Source: CAXMST01 sp963790085 (GTDB taxonomy: Bacteria; Actinomycetota; Thermoleophilia; Solirubrobacterales; 70-9). Taken from it: a stretch of DNA of 64,000 bases. The position numbers were made by a program, and so were the translations under genes. The notes beneath the pieces were generated by a model. It worked only from the letters and a program-made list of their open reading frames with translations. It did no database searches and had not been told where the DNA came from. The first letter of the stretch is position 1. Each line of letters begins with the position of its first letter. Location: positions 62,001-126,000 of the forward strand of contig CAWBNH010000001.1 of NCBI GenBank assembly GCA_963790085.1, given 5' to 3'. Of the stretch, positions 50,964-59,368 are shown piece by piece.

Positions 50964-52013
50964 TCAGCCTGCGCACTCCCAGGCCCCGGCGCCCGAGTCG
51001 GCCCAGATCAGGGCGGCGATCCTCGTCTGCTCCTCGGGCGAGGCATTGTGGGGCAGGCCCTTGCCGCCGTAGAGCTTCCATGTCGATGGCAGGATCTGGT
51101 AGGCGCCGCCGGCGCCGGAGCTCGGGTTCAGCGCATCGAAGTTGCCCCCGGACTCGCAGAGCACGATCTGCTCAGGGATCGCCCAGCCCTTGACCGACTC
51201 GGCAACCTGCTGCTGGGCCTCGGCGGCGGAGACCAGCTGGGTCTCTTGTACCTGTCGCTCCCAGCGTTCGATCTGCGAGCGCAGCTCGCCGAGCGCAGCC
51301 TCGCGCGCGCTGCGGGCGCCGGCGAGCGCCGCCGCCCGCGCCTCGGCCTGAGCCCGGACCGCGGCGATCTGATCGCGGGCGGCGCTGACGCGCGCGTTGT
51401 AGCTCTCCTGCTCCGCCCGGGCGGCGGCGACGGCCTCGAGCTGTTCGCTGAGCTGCACGCGCAGATCGCGCGCCCGCTCGATCAGCGCCGCATCGGCCGC
51501 CCGGATCCGCTCCAGGTACTCGGCTCTGGCGGCGAGGTCGTCGTAGCCGTCGGAGCTGAGCAGCAGCTCGATCGCATCCGGTCCGCCGTCCTTGTAGATC
51601 GCAACCATGCGCTTGGCCAGCACGGCAACCGCGCGCCGCAGCTCCGAGCGCGTCCGCCGCAGCTGCTCGTGGGCCCGCTCGACCGCAGCGGCGAGCTCGG
51701 CCGCCCGCTCCCGTCCGACCTCGAGCGTCGCCGAGAGCTGCGCCTCACGCGTCGCAGCGGCGCCGGCCTGCTGGCGCTTCAGCGCCAACGAGCCGGCCTG
51801 CGCCTCGATCTCCGCCGCGAGGGCCTCGGCCCGGTGGCGGGCGTCGTCGGTCTTCGCGGTCAGCTCGGCGACGCTCTGCGCGGCGGCGGGGTGCGGGTGC
51901 GCGAGCGTCGGCAGGATCAGGGCCGCGCCGCAGAGCGCCGCGCACGTCGCAATCCGCCGGAGCCGCAGGCCTAAGGGCCCGGGCGGCGGCTGGTTGTCAG
52001 CCGGAAGTCGCAT
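50964..52013 (-). CDS. Secreted coiled-coil protein with C-terminal transglycosylase-like domain
   Basis: 349 residues. Signal peptide about 15-45 ending AAAQS, then a coiled coil of roughly 200 residues rich in Ala/Glu/Arg (PcsB/EnvC-like), with VLAKRMVAIYKDGGPDAIELLLSS in its middle. The C-terminal 75 residues are a transglycosylase-like domain: VLCESGGNFDALNPSSGAGGAYQILPSTW, with the Glu after Cys as the probable catalytic residue, ending WECAG. Such proteins act in the wall during division or resuscitation. Promoter: TACGGT nine bases before the ATG, preceded by three phased repeats. Confidence 0.85.
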   Translation of the reverse strand: MRLPADNQPPPGPLGLRLRRIATCAALCGAALILPTLAHPHPAAAQSVAELTAKTDDARHRAEALAAEIEAQAGSLALKRQQAGAAATREAQLSATLEVGRERAAELAAAVERAHEQLRRTRSELRRAVAVLAKRMVAIYKDGGPDAIELLLSSDGYDDLAARAEYLERIRAADAALIERARDLRVQLSEQLEAVAAARAEQESYNARVSAARDQIAAVRAQAEARAAALAGARSAREAALGELRSQIERWERQVQETQLVSAAEAQQQVAESVKGWAIPEQIVLCESGGNFDALNPSSGAGGAYQILPSTWKLYGGKGLPHNASPEEQTRIAALIWADSGAGAWECAG

Positions 52014-52022
52014 TCGCAGGCC

Positions 52023-52028
52023 ACCGTA
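52023..52028 (-). promoter_or_regulatory. -10 element of the coiled-coil cell-wall gene
   Basis: TACGGT, nine bases before the ATG at 52013, abutting three direct repeats. Confidence 0.5.
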
Positions 52029-52061
52029 CGCTAACGAACCATTAGCGAACTGTTAGCGAAC
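52029..52061 (-). repeat. Three 11-bp direct repeats upstream of the -10 (operator/activator site)
   Basis: On the minus strand: GTTCGCTAACA, GTTCGCTAATG and GTTCGTTAGCG follow one another with no gap. Eleven-base phasing puts each on the same DNA face, and they cover positions about -12 to -45, in place of a normal -35. This is what an operator array for a multimeric regulator looks like. No other copy was found in the window. Confidence 0.6.
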
Positions 52062-52098
52062 CGGGCGCGGAACCCTCGCCTGCAACGTCGCTTGCAGG

Positions 52099-53434
52099 TC
52101 ATCGCGATCGGACTGGATCCTTGGCCCCGGCGATGATCGGCGCCAGCAGTTCGTCGATCGGCGTGCCGCCTACCTGGCGGAGCTCGTAGGTGGCGTGGCG
52201 GATCGGATGCCTACAGCTGATGATTCGGCCGAGGTCGATCGGGGTGCCGGTGAGGACGAGATCGCAGTCGGTGGCGTTGATCGTCGCCTCGAGCTCGCCG
52301 AGCTGCTCGTCGGAGTAGCCCATCGCCGGGAGCACCGGGCCGATGTGGTCGAAGCGCTCGAACGTCTCGCGGATCGATCCGACCGCGTGCGGCCGGGGAT
52401 CTACCAGCCTCGCGCCGGCCTGCCGGGCCGCCACGGTGCCGGCGCCGAAGGCCATCTCACCGTGGGTGATCGACGGGCCGTCCTCGACGACGAGCACGGT
52501 CCGGCCCTCGATCGACTCCCCGTCGTCGAGCGCGACCGGCGATTCGGCGATCAGAACCGGGGCGTCGGGGTTGACCGCGGCGGCGTCGGCGAGCACCCGA
52601 TCGAGTGCCGCTGGGGTAGCGCTGTCGACCTTGTTGACGAGAACGACGTCGGCGATCCGCAGATTCGCCTCGCCCGGGTGATAGCTGAGCTCGTCCCCGG
52701 GCCGCAACGGGTCGACGATGACGATCAGCAGGTCCGGCCGGATGAACGGGAGGTCGTTGTTGCCACCGTCCCAGATGATCACGTCGATCTCGCCCGCGGC
52801 CATCTCGACGAGCTCGGCATAGTCGACCCCGGCGTAGACGACCATCCCCGCCGCCGACCGGCCGCTCGTACTCCTCGCGCTCCTCGATCGTCGGATCGGA
52901 GGCGTCGATATCGGCGATCGTCTCGAAGCGCTGCACGCGCATCGCCTCGAGGTCGCCGTAGGGCATCGGGTGGCGGATCAGCCCGACCCGCAGGCCGGAG
53001 TCGATCAATGTGCGGCCGATCGCCAGGCTCGTCTGGCTCTTGCCGCTGCCGGTGCGCACCGAGCACACCGCGACCACCGGTACCGGGCTCTCGATCATCG
53101 TCGAGCGGGCGCCGAGCAGGCTGAAGTCCGCGCCCGCGGCGAGCGCCGAGGAGGCCAGATGCATGACATGCTGGTAGGAGACGTCCGAGTAGGCGAAGAC
53201 GACCTGATCGACGTCTCTCTCCGTGATCAGAGCGGTGAGTTGGTCCTCGGGCAGGATCGGAATCCCGTCGGGATATCGCGGCCCCGCGAGCGAGGCCGGG
53301 TAGGTCCGGTCGGCGATCCCGGGGATCTGCGTCGCCGTGAAGGCGACGACCTCGACCTCGGGATCGTCGCGATAGACGACGTTGAAGTCGTGGAAGTCGC
53401 GGCCCCCGGCTCCCATGATCAGCACTCGGCGCAT
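52099..53434 (-). CDS. cpgS: Cyclic 2,3-diphosphoglycerate synthetase-like P-loop protein, frameshifted in this sequence
   Basis: The first 190 residues read from ATG 53434: MRRVLIMGAGGRDFHDFNVVY, VAFTATQIPGIADRTYP, a P-loop RTGSGKSQTS (Lys132) and IRHPMPYGDL. The rest is in another frame starting GMVVYAGVDYAELVE with IIWDGGNNDLPFI and VLVNKVDSA, ending at 52099. Removing one G from the GGGG run near 52844-52848 gives one continuous frame of about 445 residues. The family makes cyclic 2,3-diphosphoglycerate in methanogens; many bacterial homologues have unknown products. Divergent from arcC; TAGGCT box nine bases before its ATG. Real pseudogene or sequencing slip cannot be told. Confidence 0.75.
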
Positions 53435-53443
53435 CGCGGCGAC

Positions 53444-53449
53444 AGCCTA
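53444..53449 (-). promoter_or_regulatory. -10 element of cpgS
   Basis: TAGGCT, nine bases before the cpgS ATG. In duplicate copy B the matching sequence has lost an A and no longer fits. Confidence 0.4.
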
Positions 53450-53485
53450 GGGGCCGAAGCCCCGTGACGCTGCTAGAACCTGCTC

Positions 53486-54391
53486 ATGCTCGTCGTCGCG
53501 GCGCTCGGAGGGAACGCCCTGGTCCGCCGCGGCGAGCCCGCCGACGTGGCCACCCAGCGGCGCAACGTCGGGACCGCGGTCGCGGAGATCGCCGCGATCG
53601 CCGCCGAGCACGAGGTCGTCATCACCCACGGGAACGGGCCCCAGGTCGGCCTGCTGGCGCTCCAGGGCGAGGCCTACCACGAGGTCGAGCAGTATCCGCT
53701 CGACGTGCTCGGCGCCGAGGCCGAGGGCATGATCGGCTATCTGCTCGAGCAGGAGCTGGTCAACGCGCTCGGCGACGCCCGCGTCGCGACGCTGCTGACC
53801 CAGGTCGTCGTCGATGCCGACGACCCGGCGTTCGCGCACCCGACCAAGCCGATCGGCCCGACCTTCGACCCGGCGGTCGCGGCGCGCCTGGCCGCCGAGC
53901 GGGGCTGGACTCTGGCACCGGATCGGGACGGAAGCCGCCGGGTCGTCGCCTCGCCGGAGCCGCGATCGATCGTCGAGCTTCCGACGATCCGCCTGCTGGT
54001 CGAGGCCGGCGTGATCGTCGTCTGCGTCGGCGGCGGCGGGATCCCGGTGCTGCTCGACGATCACGGGCGGCTGCGAGGCGCCGAGGCCGTGATCGACAAG
54101 GACCTCGCCGCCGCACTCCTCGCCCACAGCCTCGGAGCCGACGCCCTGCTCCTGCTGACCGACGTCCCGGCCGTCGAGGTCGGTTGGGGCACGCCGGGGG
54201 CGAGACCCCTCGGCGAGACCACCAGCACCGAGCTACGCGCGATCGACTTCGAGCCGGGCTCGATCGGGCCCAAGGTCGAGGCCGCCTGCCGCTTCGCCGA
54301 GGCGACCGGCGGCGTGGCCGGCATCGGGGCGCTCGCGGACGCGGCCGCGATCCTCCGCGGCGAGCGCGGGACGCGCGTCAGCCCCGACTAG
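53486..54391 (+). CDS. arcC: Carbamate kinase
   Basis: 301 residues, full length. LVVAALGGNALVRRGEPADV, VVITHGNGPQVGLLALQ, VVCVGGGGIPVLLDDHGRLRGAEAVIDKDLAAALLAHSLGAD and LLLTDVPAVEVGWG are the amino-acid-kinase motifs specific to carbamate kinase; IGPKVEAACRFAE closes the site. It makes ATP and carbamate from carbamoyl phosphate (or the reverse). No ornithine carbamoyltransferase or arginine deiminase is nearby, so its role here is not the standard arginine deiminase route. Divergent from cpgS; next to GYD and gadB. Confidence 0.93.
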   Translation: MLVVAALGGNALVRRGEPADVATQRRNVGTAVAEIAAIAAEHEVVITHGNGPQVGLLALQGEAYHEVEQYPLDVLGAEAEGMIGYLLEQELVNALGDARVATLLTQVVVDADDPAFAHPTKPIGPTFDPAVAARLAAERGWTLAPDRDGSRRVVASPEPRSIVELPTIRLLVEAGVIVVCVGGGGIPVLLDDHGRLRGAEAVIDKDLAAALLAHSLGADALLLLTDVPAVEVGWGTPGARPLGETTSTELRAIDFEPGSIGPKVEAACRFAEATGGVAGIGALADAAAILRGERGTRVSPD

Positions 54392-54440
54392 GGGCCGTGG
54401 CCCGCCTGATCCGGCCTGCGGCCAGCGACATCCCCCAAGC

Positions 54441-54764
54441 TCAGCTGCCGGGCGGGCGGTAGTCGACCGCGGTCTGGGCCGCCTCGTCGATCTCCTCCGG
54501 GGTTAGCAGCGCGCGCGTCTTCATGCTGCTGATCGACCCGGCCGCACCGACCGCAATGCTGATCGCCGCGGCGGTCTTGTTGTCGGGGAGGTCGACGATC
54601 AGGACGACGTCCGACTCACCCTGGGCAAAGTAGAGCGCTTCCAGCTCGCCACCCAGGGCGCTGACCATCGATTCGATCGCCTCCCGCCGGGCGCTGCCCC
54701 CCGCGGCAGCGACGCCTTTGAGCCCCTCCTGCGTGTAGTTGGCCTCGAACAGGTACTTCGGCAT
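54441..54764 (-). CDS. GYD-domain protein, copy A
   Basis: 107 residues: MPKYLFEANYTQEGLKGVAA, then LGGELEALYFAQGESDVVLIVDLPDN and SSMKTRALLTPEEIDEA. The family (GYD, PF08734) is a small ferredoxin-like-fold protein of unknown function. An excellent GGAGGT ribosome site lies six bases before the ATG. Downstream of gadB on the same strand, 80 bases apart. A near-identical intact copy lies at 57492-57815. Confidence 0.85.
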   Translation of the reverse strand: MPKYLFEANYTQEGLKGVAAAGGSARREAIESMVSALGGELEALYFAQGESDVVLIVDLPDNKTAAAISIAVGAAGSISSMKTRALLTPEEIDEAAQTAVDYRPPGS

Positions 54765-54844
54765 GGCTCTACCTCCGGTCGGTTGCCGCAACCCTATCGG
54801 CCGGAGCCGGCTCCGACCACTCGACGAGGGCGCCGGACCGCGCC

Positions 54845-56218
54845 TCAGTAGCCGGTCCCGGTCTTGACCTGCTCGCGCTCGGCCGCGTGGGCACCGCCCT
54901 TCTTCTCGAGCGTCTCGCAGGCGGCAGCGATGTCGTCGGCGAGGGTGTCGACCAACGCGTGGCTGAGGTTGAGCTTGACCAGGGCCCGGAGCATGTTCAC
55001 GTGGTCGGCGTTCGGCGGCATCGTGTAGGCGGGAAGCATCCAGCCGCGCTCGGCAGCCACCTGCCAGGCGACGTCGAACTCGTCGAAGTTGTGCTCGCCC
55101 TCGAGGTTGAAGGCGACCAGCGGCAGCTGCTCGTCGCCGTCTCCGATCAGCTTGAACTGACCGATCGCGCGAAGCCGGTCGGCGAGCAGCTTCGCGTTTT
55201 CGTGCATCGTGGTCATCAGGAACCGATAGCCCTCGCGCCCGAAGCGGATCAGGGTGTAGTACTGAGCCAGCACCATCGCCGAGCCGGTCGAGAAGTTGAG
55301 CGTGAAGGTCGCGTCGGTCTTGCCAAGGTAGTTCTCGTTGAAGACGAGATCCTCGGCCAGGTCCGCCCGCTCGCGGAAGATCAGCCAGCCGATCCCCGGG
55401 TAGACGAGCCCGAACTTGTGACCGGAGACGTTGATCGAGCGCACCTGCTCGAGCCGGAAGTCCCACTCCCGGTCCGGGTACAGGAACGGCCAGACGAAGC
55501 CACCGGAGGCGGCGTCGATGTGCAGCGGCACGTCGACGCCCTTCTCCCCCTTGAGCCCCACCAGCAGCTTGTTGATGCCCTCGATGTCGTCGGCGTGACC
55601 GGTGAAGGTGGTGCCGAGCACCGCGGCGACGCCGATCGTGTTCTCGTCGACGTGAGGCTCGACGTCCTCGGGACCGATCGTGTACTTGTCGGGCTGTAGA
55701 GGCACGATTCGCGGCTCGACATCGAAGTAGCGGCAGAACTTCTCCCAGACCACGTGGACGTCGCCGCCGAAGACCAGGTTGGGCTTGTCGGTCGCCATCC
55801 CGGCCGCCTCCCGCCGCTCCCGCCACTTCCACTTCAGCGACAGGGCGCCGAGCATGATCGCCTCCGAGGACCCCTGGGTGCGGGCCCCGGTCGTCTCGCC
55901 GGGAGCGTTGAAGAGGCTTGCGAGCATGCGGATGCAGCGCTGCTCGATCTCGGCGGTACGCGGATACTCGGCGTGGTCGATGAAATTTCGGTGCAGGTTC
56001 TCGGCGATGATCCGTTGCGCTTCGGGCTCCATCCAGGTGGTGACGAACGTCGCTAGGTTGCGCTCGGGAATGCCGTCGAGCACGAGCTCCTCGTCGATCA
56101 AGCGCATCGCTTCGACCGGCGTCATCATCTGCTCGGGTACCTCGTTGTCAGGCGCGCCCTCGCGCAGGACCCTCCCGAGCGTCTTCGCCCTGATCTCGCC
56201 GTTGTCCGCGTTCTCCAT
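54845..56218 (-). CDS. gadB: Glutamate decarboxylase
   Basis: 457 residues, full length. PLP type II fold: FTTWMEPEAQRIIAENLHRNFIDHAEYP, RTQGSSEAIMLGALSLKWKW, HIDAASGGFVWPFLYP (Asp that contacts the PLP ring) and SINVSGHKFGLVYPGIGW with the Schiff-base Lys268. It converts glutamate to GABA and consumes a cytosolic proton, giving acid resistance; a calmodulin-like tail is absent. Ribosome site GGAG seven bases before the ATG. No GABA antiporter gene is next to it. Confidence 0.93.
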   Translation of the reverse strand: MENADNGEIRAKTLGRVLREGAPDNEVPEQMMTPVEAMRLIDEELVLDGIPERNLATFVTTWMEPEAQRIIAENLHRNFIDHAEYPRTAEIEQRCIRMLASLFNAPGETTGARTQGSSEAIMLGALSLKWKWRERREAAGMATDKPNLVFGGDVHVVWEKFCRYFDVEPRIVPLQPDKYTIGPEDVEPHVDENTIGVAAVLGTTFTGHADDIEGINKLLVGLKGEKGVDVPLHIDAASGGFVWPFLYPDREWDFRLEQVRSINVSGHKFGLVYPGIGWLIFRERADLAEDLVFNENYLGKTDATFTLNFSTGSAMVLAQYYTLIRFGREGYRFLMTTMHENAKLLADRLRAIGQFKLIGDGDEQLPLVAFNLEGEHNFDEFDVAWQVAAERGWMLPAYTMPPNADHVNMLRALVKLNLSHALVDTLADDIAAACETLEKKGGAHAAEREQVKTGTGY

Positions 56219-56358
56219 CGCTGTCTCCTTCGATTGCGCCTGGTAACACGGTCAGCCGACATCTCGCCTCGGCCCGGACTCACCGAGTCGGGCTTCTGCG
56301 CGGGCCCGTGCGCTGACAACGGAGCCTATCCGACCGCGATCCATCAACGCCGGGATCC

Positions 56359-56490
56359 GTCCGATCGGCGATCCCCGGGATCTGCGTCGCCGTCAAGGCG
56401 ACGACCTCGACTCGGGATCGTCGCGATAGACGACGTTGAAGTCGTGGAAGTCGCGGCTCCGGCTCCGATGATCAGCACTCGGCGCATCGC
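56359..56490 (-). pseudogene. cpgS 5' fragment (copy B)
   Basis: About 130 bases matching the first 43 codons of cpgS. One-base deletions (for example CGACCTCGACTCGGG against CGACCTCGACCTCGGG) break the frame and nothing of the rest of the gene follows. Confidence 0.75.
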
Positions 56491-56537
56491 GGCGACAGCC
56501 TGGGGCCGGAGCCTCGTGACGCTGCTAGAACCTGCTC

Positions 56538-57439
56538 ATGCTCGTCGTCGCGGCGCTCGGAGGAACGCCCTGGTCCGCCGCGGCGAGCCCGCCGACGTGG
56601 CCACCCAGCGGCGCAACGTCGGGACCGCGGTCGCGGAGATCGCCGCGATCGTCGTCGAGCACGAGGTCGTCATCACCACGGGAACGGGCCCCACGTCGGC
56701 CTGCTGGCGCTCCAGGGCGAGGCCTACCACGAGGTCGAGCAGTATCCGCTCGACGTGCTCGGCGCCGAGGCCGACGGCATGATCGGCTATCTGCTCGAGC
56801 AGGAGCTGGTCAACGCGCTCGGCGACGCCCGCGTCGCGACGCTGCTGACCCAGGTCGTCGTCGATGCCGACGACTCGGCGTTCGCGCTCCCGACCAAGCC
56901 GATCGGCCCGACCTTCGACCCCGCGGTCGCGGCGCGCCTGGCCGCCGAGCGGGGCTGGACTCTGGCACCGGATCGGGACGGAAGCCGCCGGGTCGTCGCC
57001 TCGCCGGAGCCGCGATCGATCGTCGAGCTTCCGCGATCCGCCTGCTGGTCGAGGCCGGCGTGATCGTCGTCTTCGTCGGCGGCGGCGGGATCCCGGGCTG
57101 CTCGACGATCACGGGCGGCTGCGAGGCGCGGAGGCCGTGATCGACAAGGACCTCGCCGCCGCGCTTCTCGCCCACAGCCTCGGAGCCGACGCCCTGCTCC
57201 TGCTGACCGACGTCCCGGCGGTCGAGGTCGGCTGGGGCACGCCGGGCGCGAGGCCCCTCGGCGAGACCACCAGCACCGAGCTACGCGCGATCGACTTCGA
57301 GCCGGGCTCGATCGGGCCCAAGGTCGAGGCCGCCTGCCGGTTCGCCGAGGCGACCGGCGCTGTGGCCGGCATCGGGGCGCTCGCCGACGCGGTCGCGATC
57401 CTCCGCGGCGAGCGCGGGACGCGCGTCAGCCGCGGCTAG
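56538..57439 (+). pseudogene. arcC: Carbamate kinase duplicate with frameshifts
   Basis: Aligns with arcC from its ATG to its stop but is broken by one-base deletions: near codon 9 (GGAGGAACG against GGAGGGAACG), near GAGCTTCCGCGATCC (an A lost), and at ATCCCGGGCTG (one base lost). A few substitutions are also present (GCCGAGGCCGACGGC for GAGGGC). Large in-frame stretches remain, so decay is recent or the sequence is imperfect. No functional enzyme can come from it as it stands. Confidence 0.85.
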
Positions 57440-57491
57440 GGGCGTTGGCCCGTCTGGTCCGGCCCGCGGAAAAGCGCGACCTCGCCCGAGC

Positions 57492-57815
57492 TCAGCTGCC
57501 GGGCGGGCGGTAGTCGACCGCGGTCTGGGCCGCCTCGTCGATCTCCTCCGGGGTCAGCAGCGCGCGCGTCTTCATGCTGCTGATCGACCCGGCTGCACCG
57601 ACCGCGATGCTGATCGCCGCGGCGGTCTTGTTGTCGGGGAGGTCGATGATCAGGACGACGTCCGACTCACCCTGGGCGAAGTAGAGCGCTTCCACCTCGC
57701 CGCCCAGGGCGCTGACCATCGACTCGATCGCCTCCCGGCGGGCGCTGCCCCCCGCGGCAGCGACGCCCTTGAGCCCCTCCTGCGTGTAGTTGGCCTCGAA
57801 CAGGTACTTCGGCAT
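57492..57815 (-). CDS. GYD-domain protein, copy B
   Basis: 107 residues, open throughout, differing from copy A at only a few positions (EVEALY for ELEALY, VVLIID for VVLIVD). The GGAGGT ribosome site is kept. It is the one gene of the duplicate that stays intact, but its upstream gad partner is truncated, so its transcription is uncertain. Confidence 0.78.
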   Translation of the reverse strand: MPKYLFEANYTQEGLKGVAAAGGSARREAIESMVSALGGEVEALYFAQGESDVVLIIDLPDNKTAAAISIAVGAAGSISSMKTRALLTPEEIDEAAQTAVDYRPPGS

Positions 57816-57895
57816 GGCTCTACCTCCGGTCGGTTGCCGCAACCCTATCGGCCGGCGCCGGCTCCGACCACTCGGCGAGGGCGCCGGACCGCGCC

Positions 57896-58337
57896 TCAGT
57901 AGCCGGTCCCGGTCTTGACCTGCTCGCGCTCGGCCGCGTGGGCGCCGCCCTTCTTCTCGAGCGTCTCGCAGGCGGTGGCGATGTCGTCGGCAAGCGTCGT
58001 CACCATCGAGTGGCTGAGGTCGAGCTTGACCAGCGCCCGGAGCATCTTCACGTGGTCGGCGTTCGGCGGCATCGGTAGGCGGGAAGCATCCAGCCGCGTT
58101 CGGCCGACAGCTGCCAGGCGATGTCGAACTCGTCGAAGGCCACTCGCCCTCGAGGTTGAACGCCACCAGCGGCAGCTGCTCCTCGCGTCGCCGACCAGAT
58201 CGAAGCCGCCGAGCTCGCGAAGCCGGTCGGCGAGCAGCTTCGCGTTCTCGTGCATCCCATCGATCAGCAGGGTGTAGCCCTTGCGGCCGAAGCGGACCAG
58301 GTTGCAGTACTGGGCGAGGACCATCGCCGAGCCGGTC
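57896..58337 (-). pseudogene. Glutamate decarboxylase 3' fragment (copy B)
   Basis: Carries the C-terminal third of a gad gene (TGSAMVLAQY to VKTGTGY). Against gadB it has many plausible amino-acid changes (CNLV for YTLI, LSHSMVTT for LSHALVDT) plus frameshifts around SSCRWW and PMPPNADHV. The greater divergence than in arcC suggests it derives from a distinct gad paralogue or that the arcC part was homogenised. The PLP-Lys part is absent, so it cannot function. Confidence 0.82.
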
Positions 58338-58383
58338 CGTCTCTCGCGGCCTCGATCGAGCCCGGACGGCATCTCGACCCGCG

Positions 58384-58454
58384 GGTCGAGGCCTACCCGG
58401 CGCCCTCCCGGTAGCTGCGCGGTCGAGGCCTACCCGGCGCCCTCCCGGTAGCTG
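58384..58454. repeat. 34-bp tandem repeat at the edge of the duplicated segment
   Basis: GGTCGAGGCCTACCCGGCGC continuing to GTAGCTG occurs at 58384-58417 and again at 58421-58454. The second unit is the 3' end and stop of the lipoprotein gene; the first is an extra copy of it beyond the stop, next to the end of duplicate copy B. Confidence 0.8.
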
Positions 58455-59200
58455 ACCAGTTCCTCGACACCGGGCGGGCCGCCGGATACGGCGAGCGCCA
58501 GCACCGGCCCGACGTCGCGGGCGAGGAACTTGAACTCCTGGACCTTCGGCTCGAGCGGCACGAGGTCGCGGGTCATCAGGACGTCATCGAAGTAGCCGGC
58601 CGGGACCTCGACCTGCTCGGTGCCGACGCTGACGATCGCCGCCTCGTCCTCGGCCTCGCCCTCGTAGTACTCCTGCCGGTACTCCATTCCCGGCTGCGGG
58701 TCGGCAGGGACGATCACGCCGGGGAACGCCCCATCGACGCCCGCCTCGAACGAGCCCGCCCTGGTCGCGACCTTGCCGTTCTCGTACTCGGCCGTGTCCT
58801 CGCCGAGGTACCAGATGTTGCCGTCGGAGTCCTGCGCGTACCAGTCGTCGGTGATCTCGACCGGCTCACCGCCCTCGGTGACGACGTCGCGGACGACCCG
58901 GGCCTCGATGCCGTTGGCGATCATCTTCGTCTCGTCCTTGACGGTGACGACGACCCGCTGCTCGGAGCCCTCGGTGTCGGTCTCGCGGTAGATCCACCTG
59001 CTGCCCGGCCTCATCGGCCACCACGGGTTGTCGATCTCGGTCGTGAAGTCGGCCGGGTCGAGGTCGACCGGCTCGCTCCCCAGAGGCAGCGCGGCCGACC
59101 CGGAGTCGGAAGCCTCATCGCTGCCGCCACATGCGCCCAGCGCCACCGCCGTCGCCAACACCGTCGCGGCCGACAGCAGCGTGCCCGTCCTGCTCAACAT
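58430..59200 (-). CDS. Lipoprotein of unknown function
   Basis: 256 residues. ATG 59200 has a GGGAG seven bases upstream. Signal peptide with lipobox LGAC (Cys about residue 24), followed by a Ser/Asp/Gly linker. The mature part is a beta-rich domain with DNPWWPMRPGSRWIYRETDTEGSE, VVVTVKDETK, DDWYAQDSDGNIWYLGEDT and VPAGYFDDVLMTRDLVPLEPK. This looks like a family common in actinobacteria and other soil bacteria without assigned role. Attached to the outer face of the membrane. Its stop codon lies in a 34-bp tandem repeat. Confidence 0.8.
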   Translation of the reverse strand: MLSRTGTLLSAATVLATAVALGACGGSDEASDSGSAALPLGSEPVDLDPADFTTEIDNPWWPMRPGSRWIYRETDTEGSEQRVVVTVKDETKMIANGIEARVVRDVVTEGGEPVEITDDWYAQDSDGNIWYLGEDTAEYENGKVATRAGSFEAGVDGAFPGVIVPADPQPGMEYRQEYYEGEAEDEAAIVSVGTEQVEVPAGYFDDVLMTRDLVPLEPKVQEFKFLARDVGPVLALAVSGGPPGVEELVSYREGAG

Positions 59201-59368
59201 CGTGATTCTCCCTTCGTCTCTTACGGAACCCAGCCCGCTCAGCCGTCGGGCCGAGGCGGATGCCCGCATGTCTACGGACCCGGGATGAGGGCAGGATGAG
59301 AGCCCGACGGCCGGGCCACCGCCACTGCGGCTCGGGCCGATCCCGCAACCGGCGCAGCGGGCCCGGGC

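Larger units (their letters stand above)
53304..55289. repeat. Duplicated segment, intact copy A
   Basis: About 1986 bp covering the 5' end of cpgS, all of arcC, all of the GYD gene and the 3' third of gadB. The same stretch occurs again in direct orientation at 56359-58337. Within arcC the copies are nearly identical; within gadB they differ more. Confidence 0.85.
56359..58337. repeat. Duplicated segment, decaying copy B
   Basis: Direct-repeat partner of 53304-55289, starting 141 bp upstream of the gadB ATG and ending inside the gadB 3' third, where unrelated sequence follows. It has scattered substitutions and several one-base deletions against copy A. Confidence 0.85.

Noticed and set aside
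56359..58337. Copy B as a mere assembly repeat of copy A
   Set aside because: The gad part differs by many sensible amino-acid changes, so it is not only an uncorrected read copy; a chimeric join is still possible and is listed as a check.
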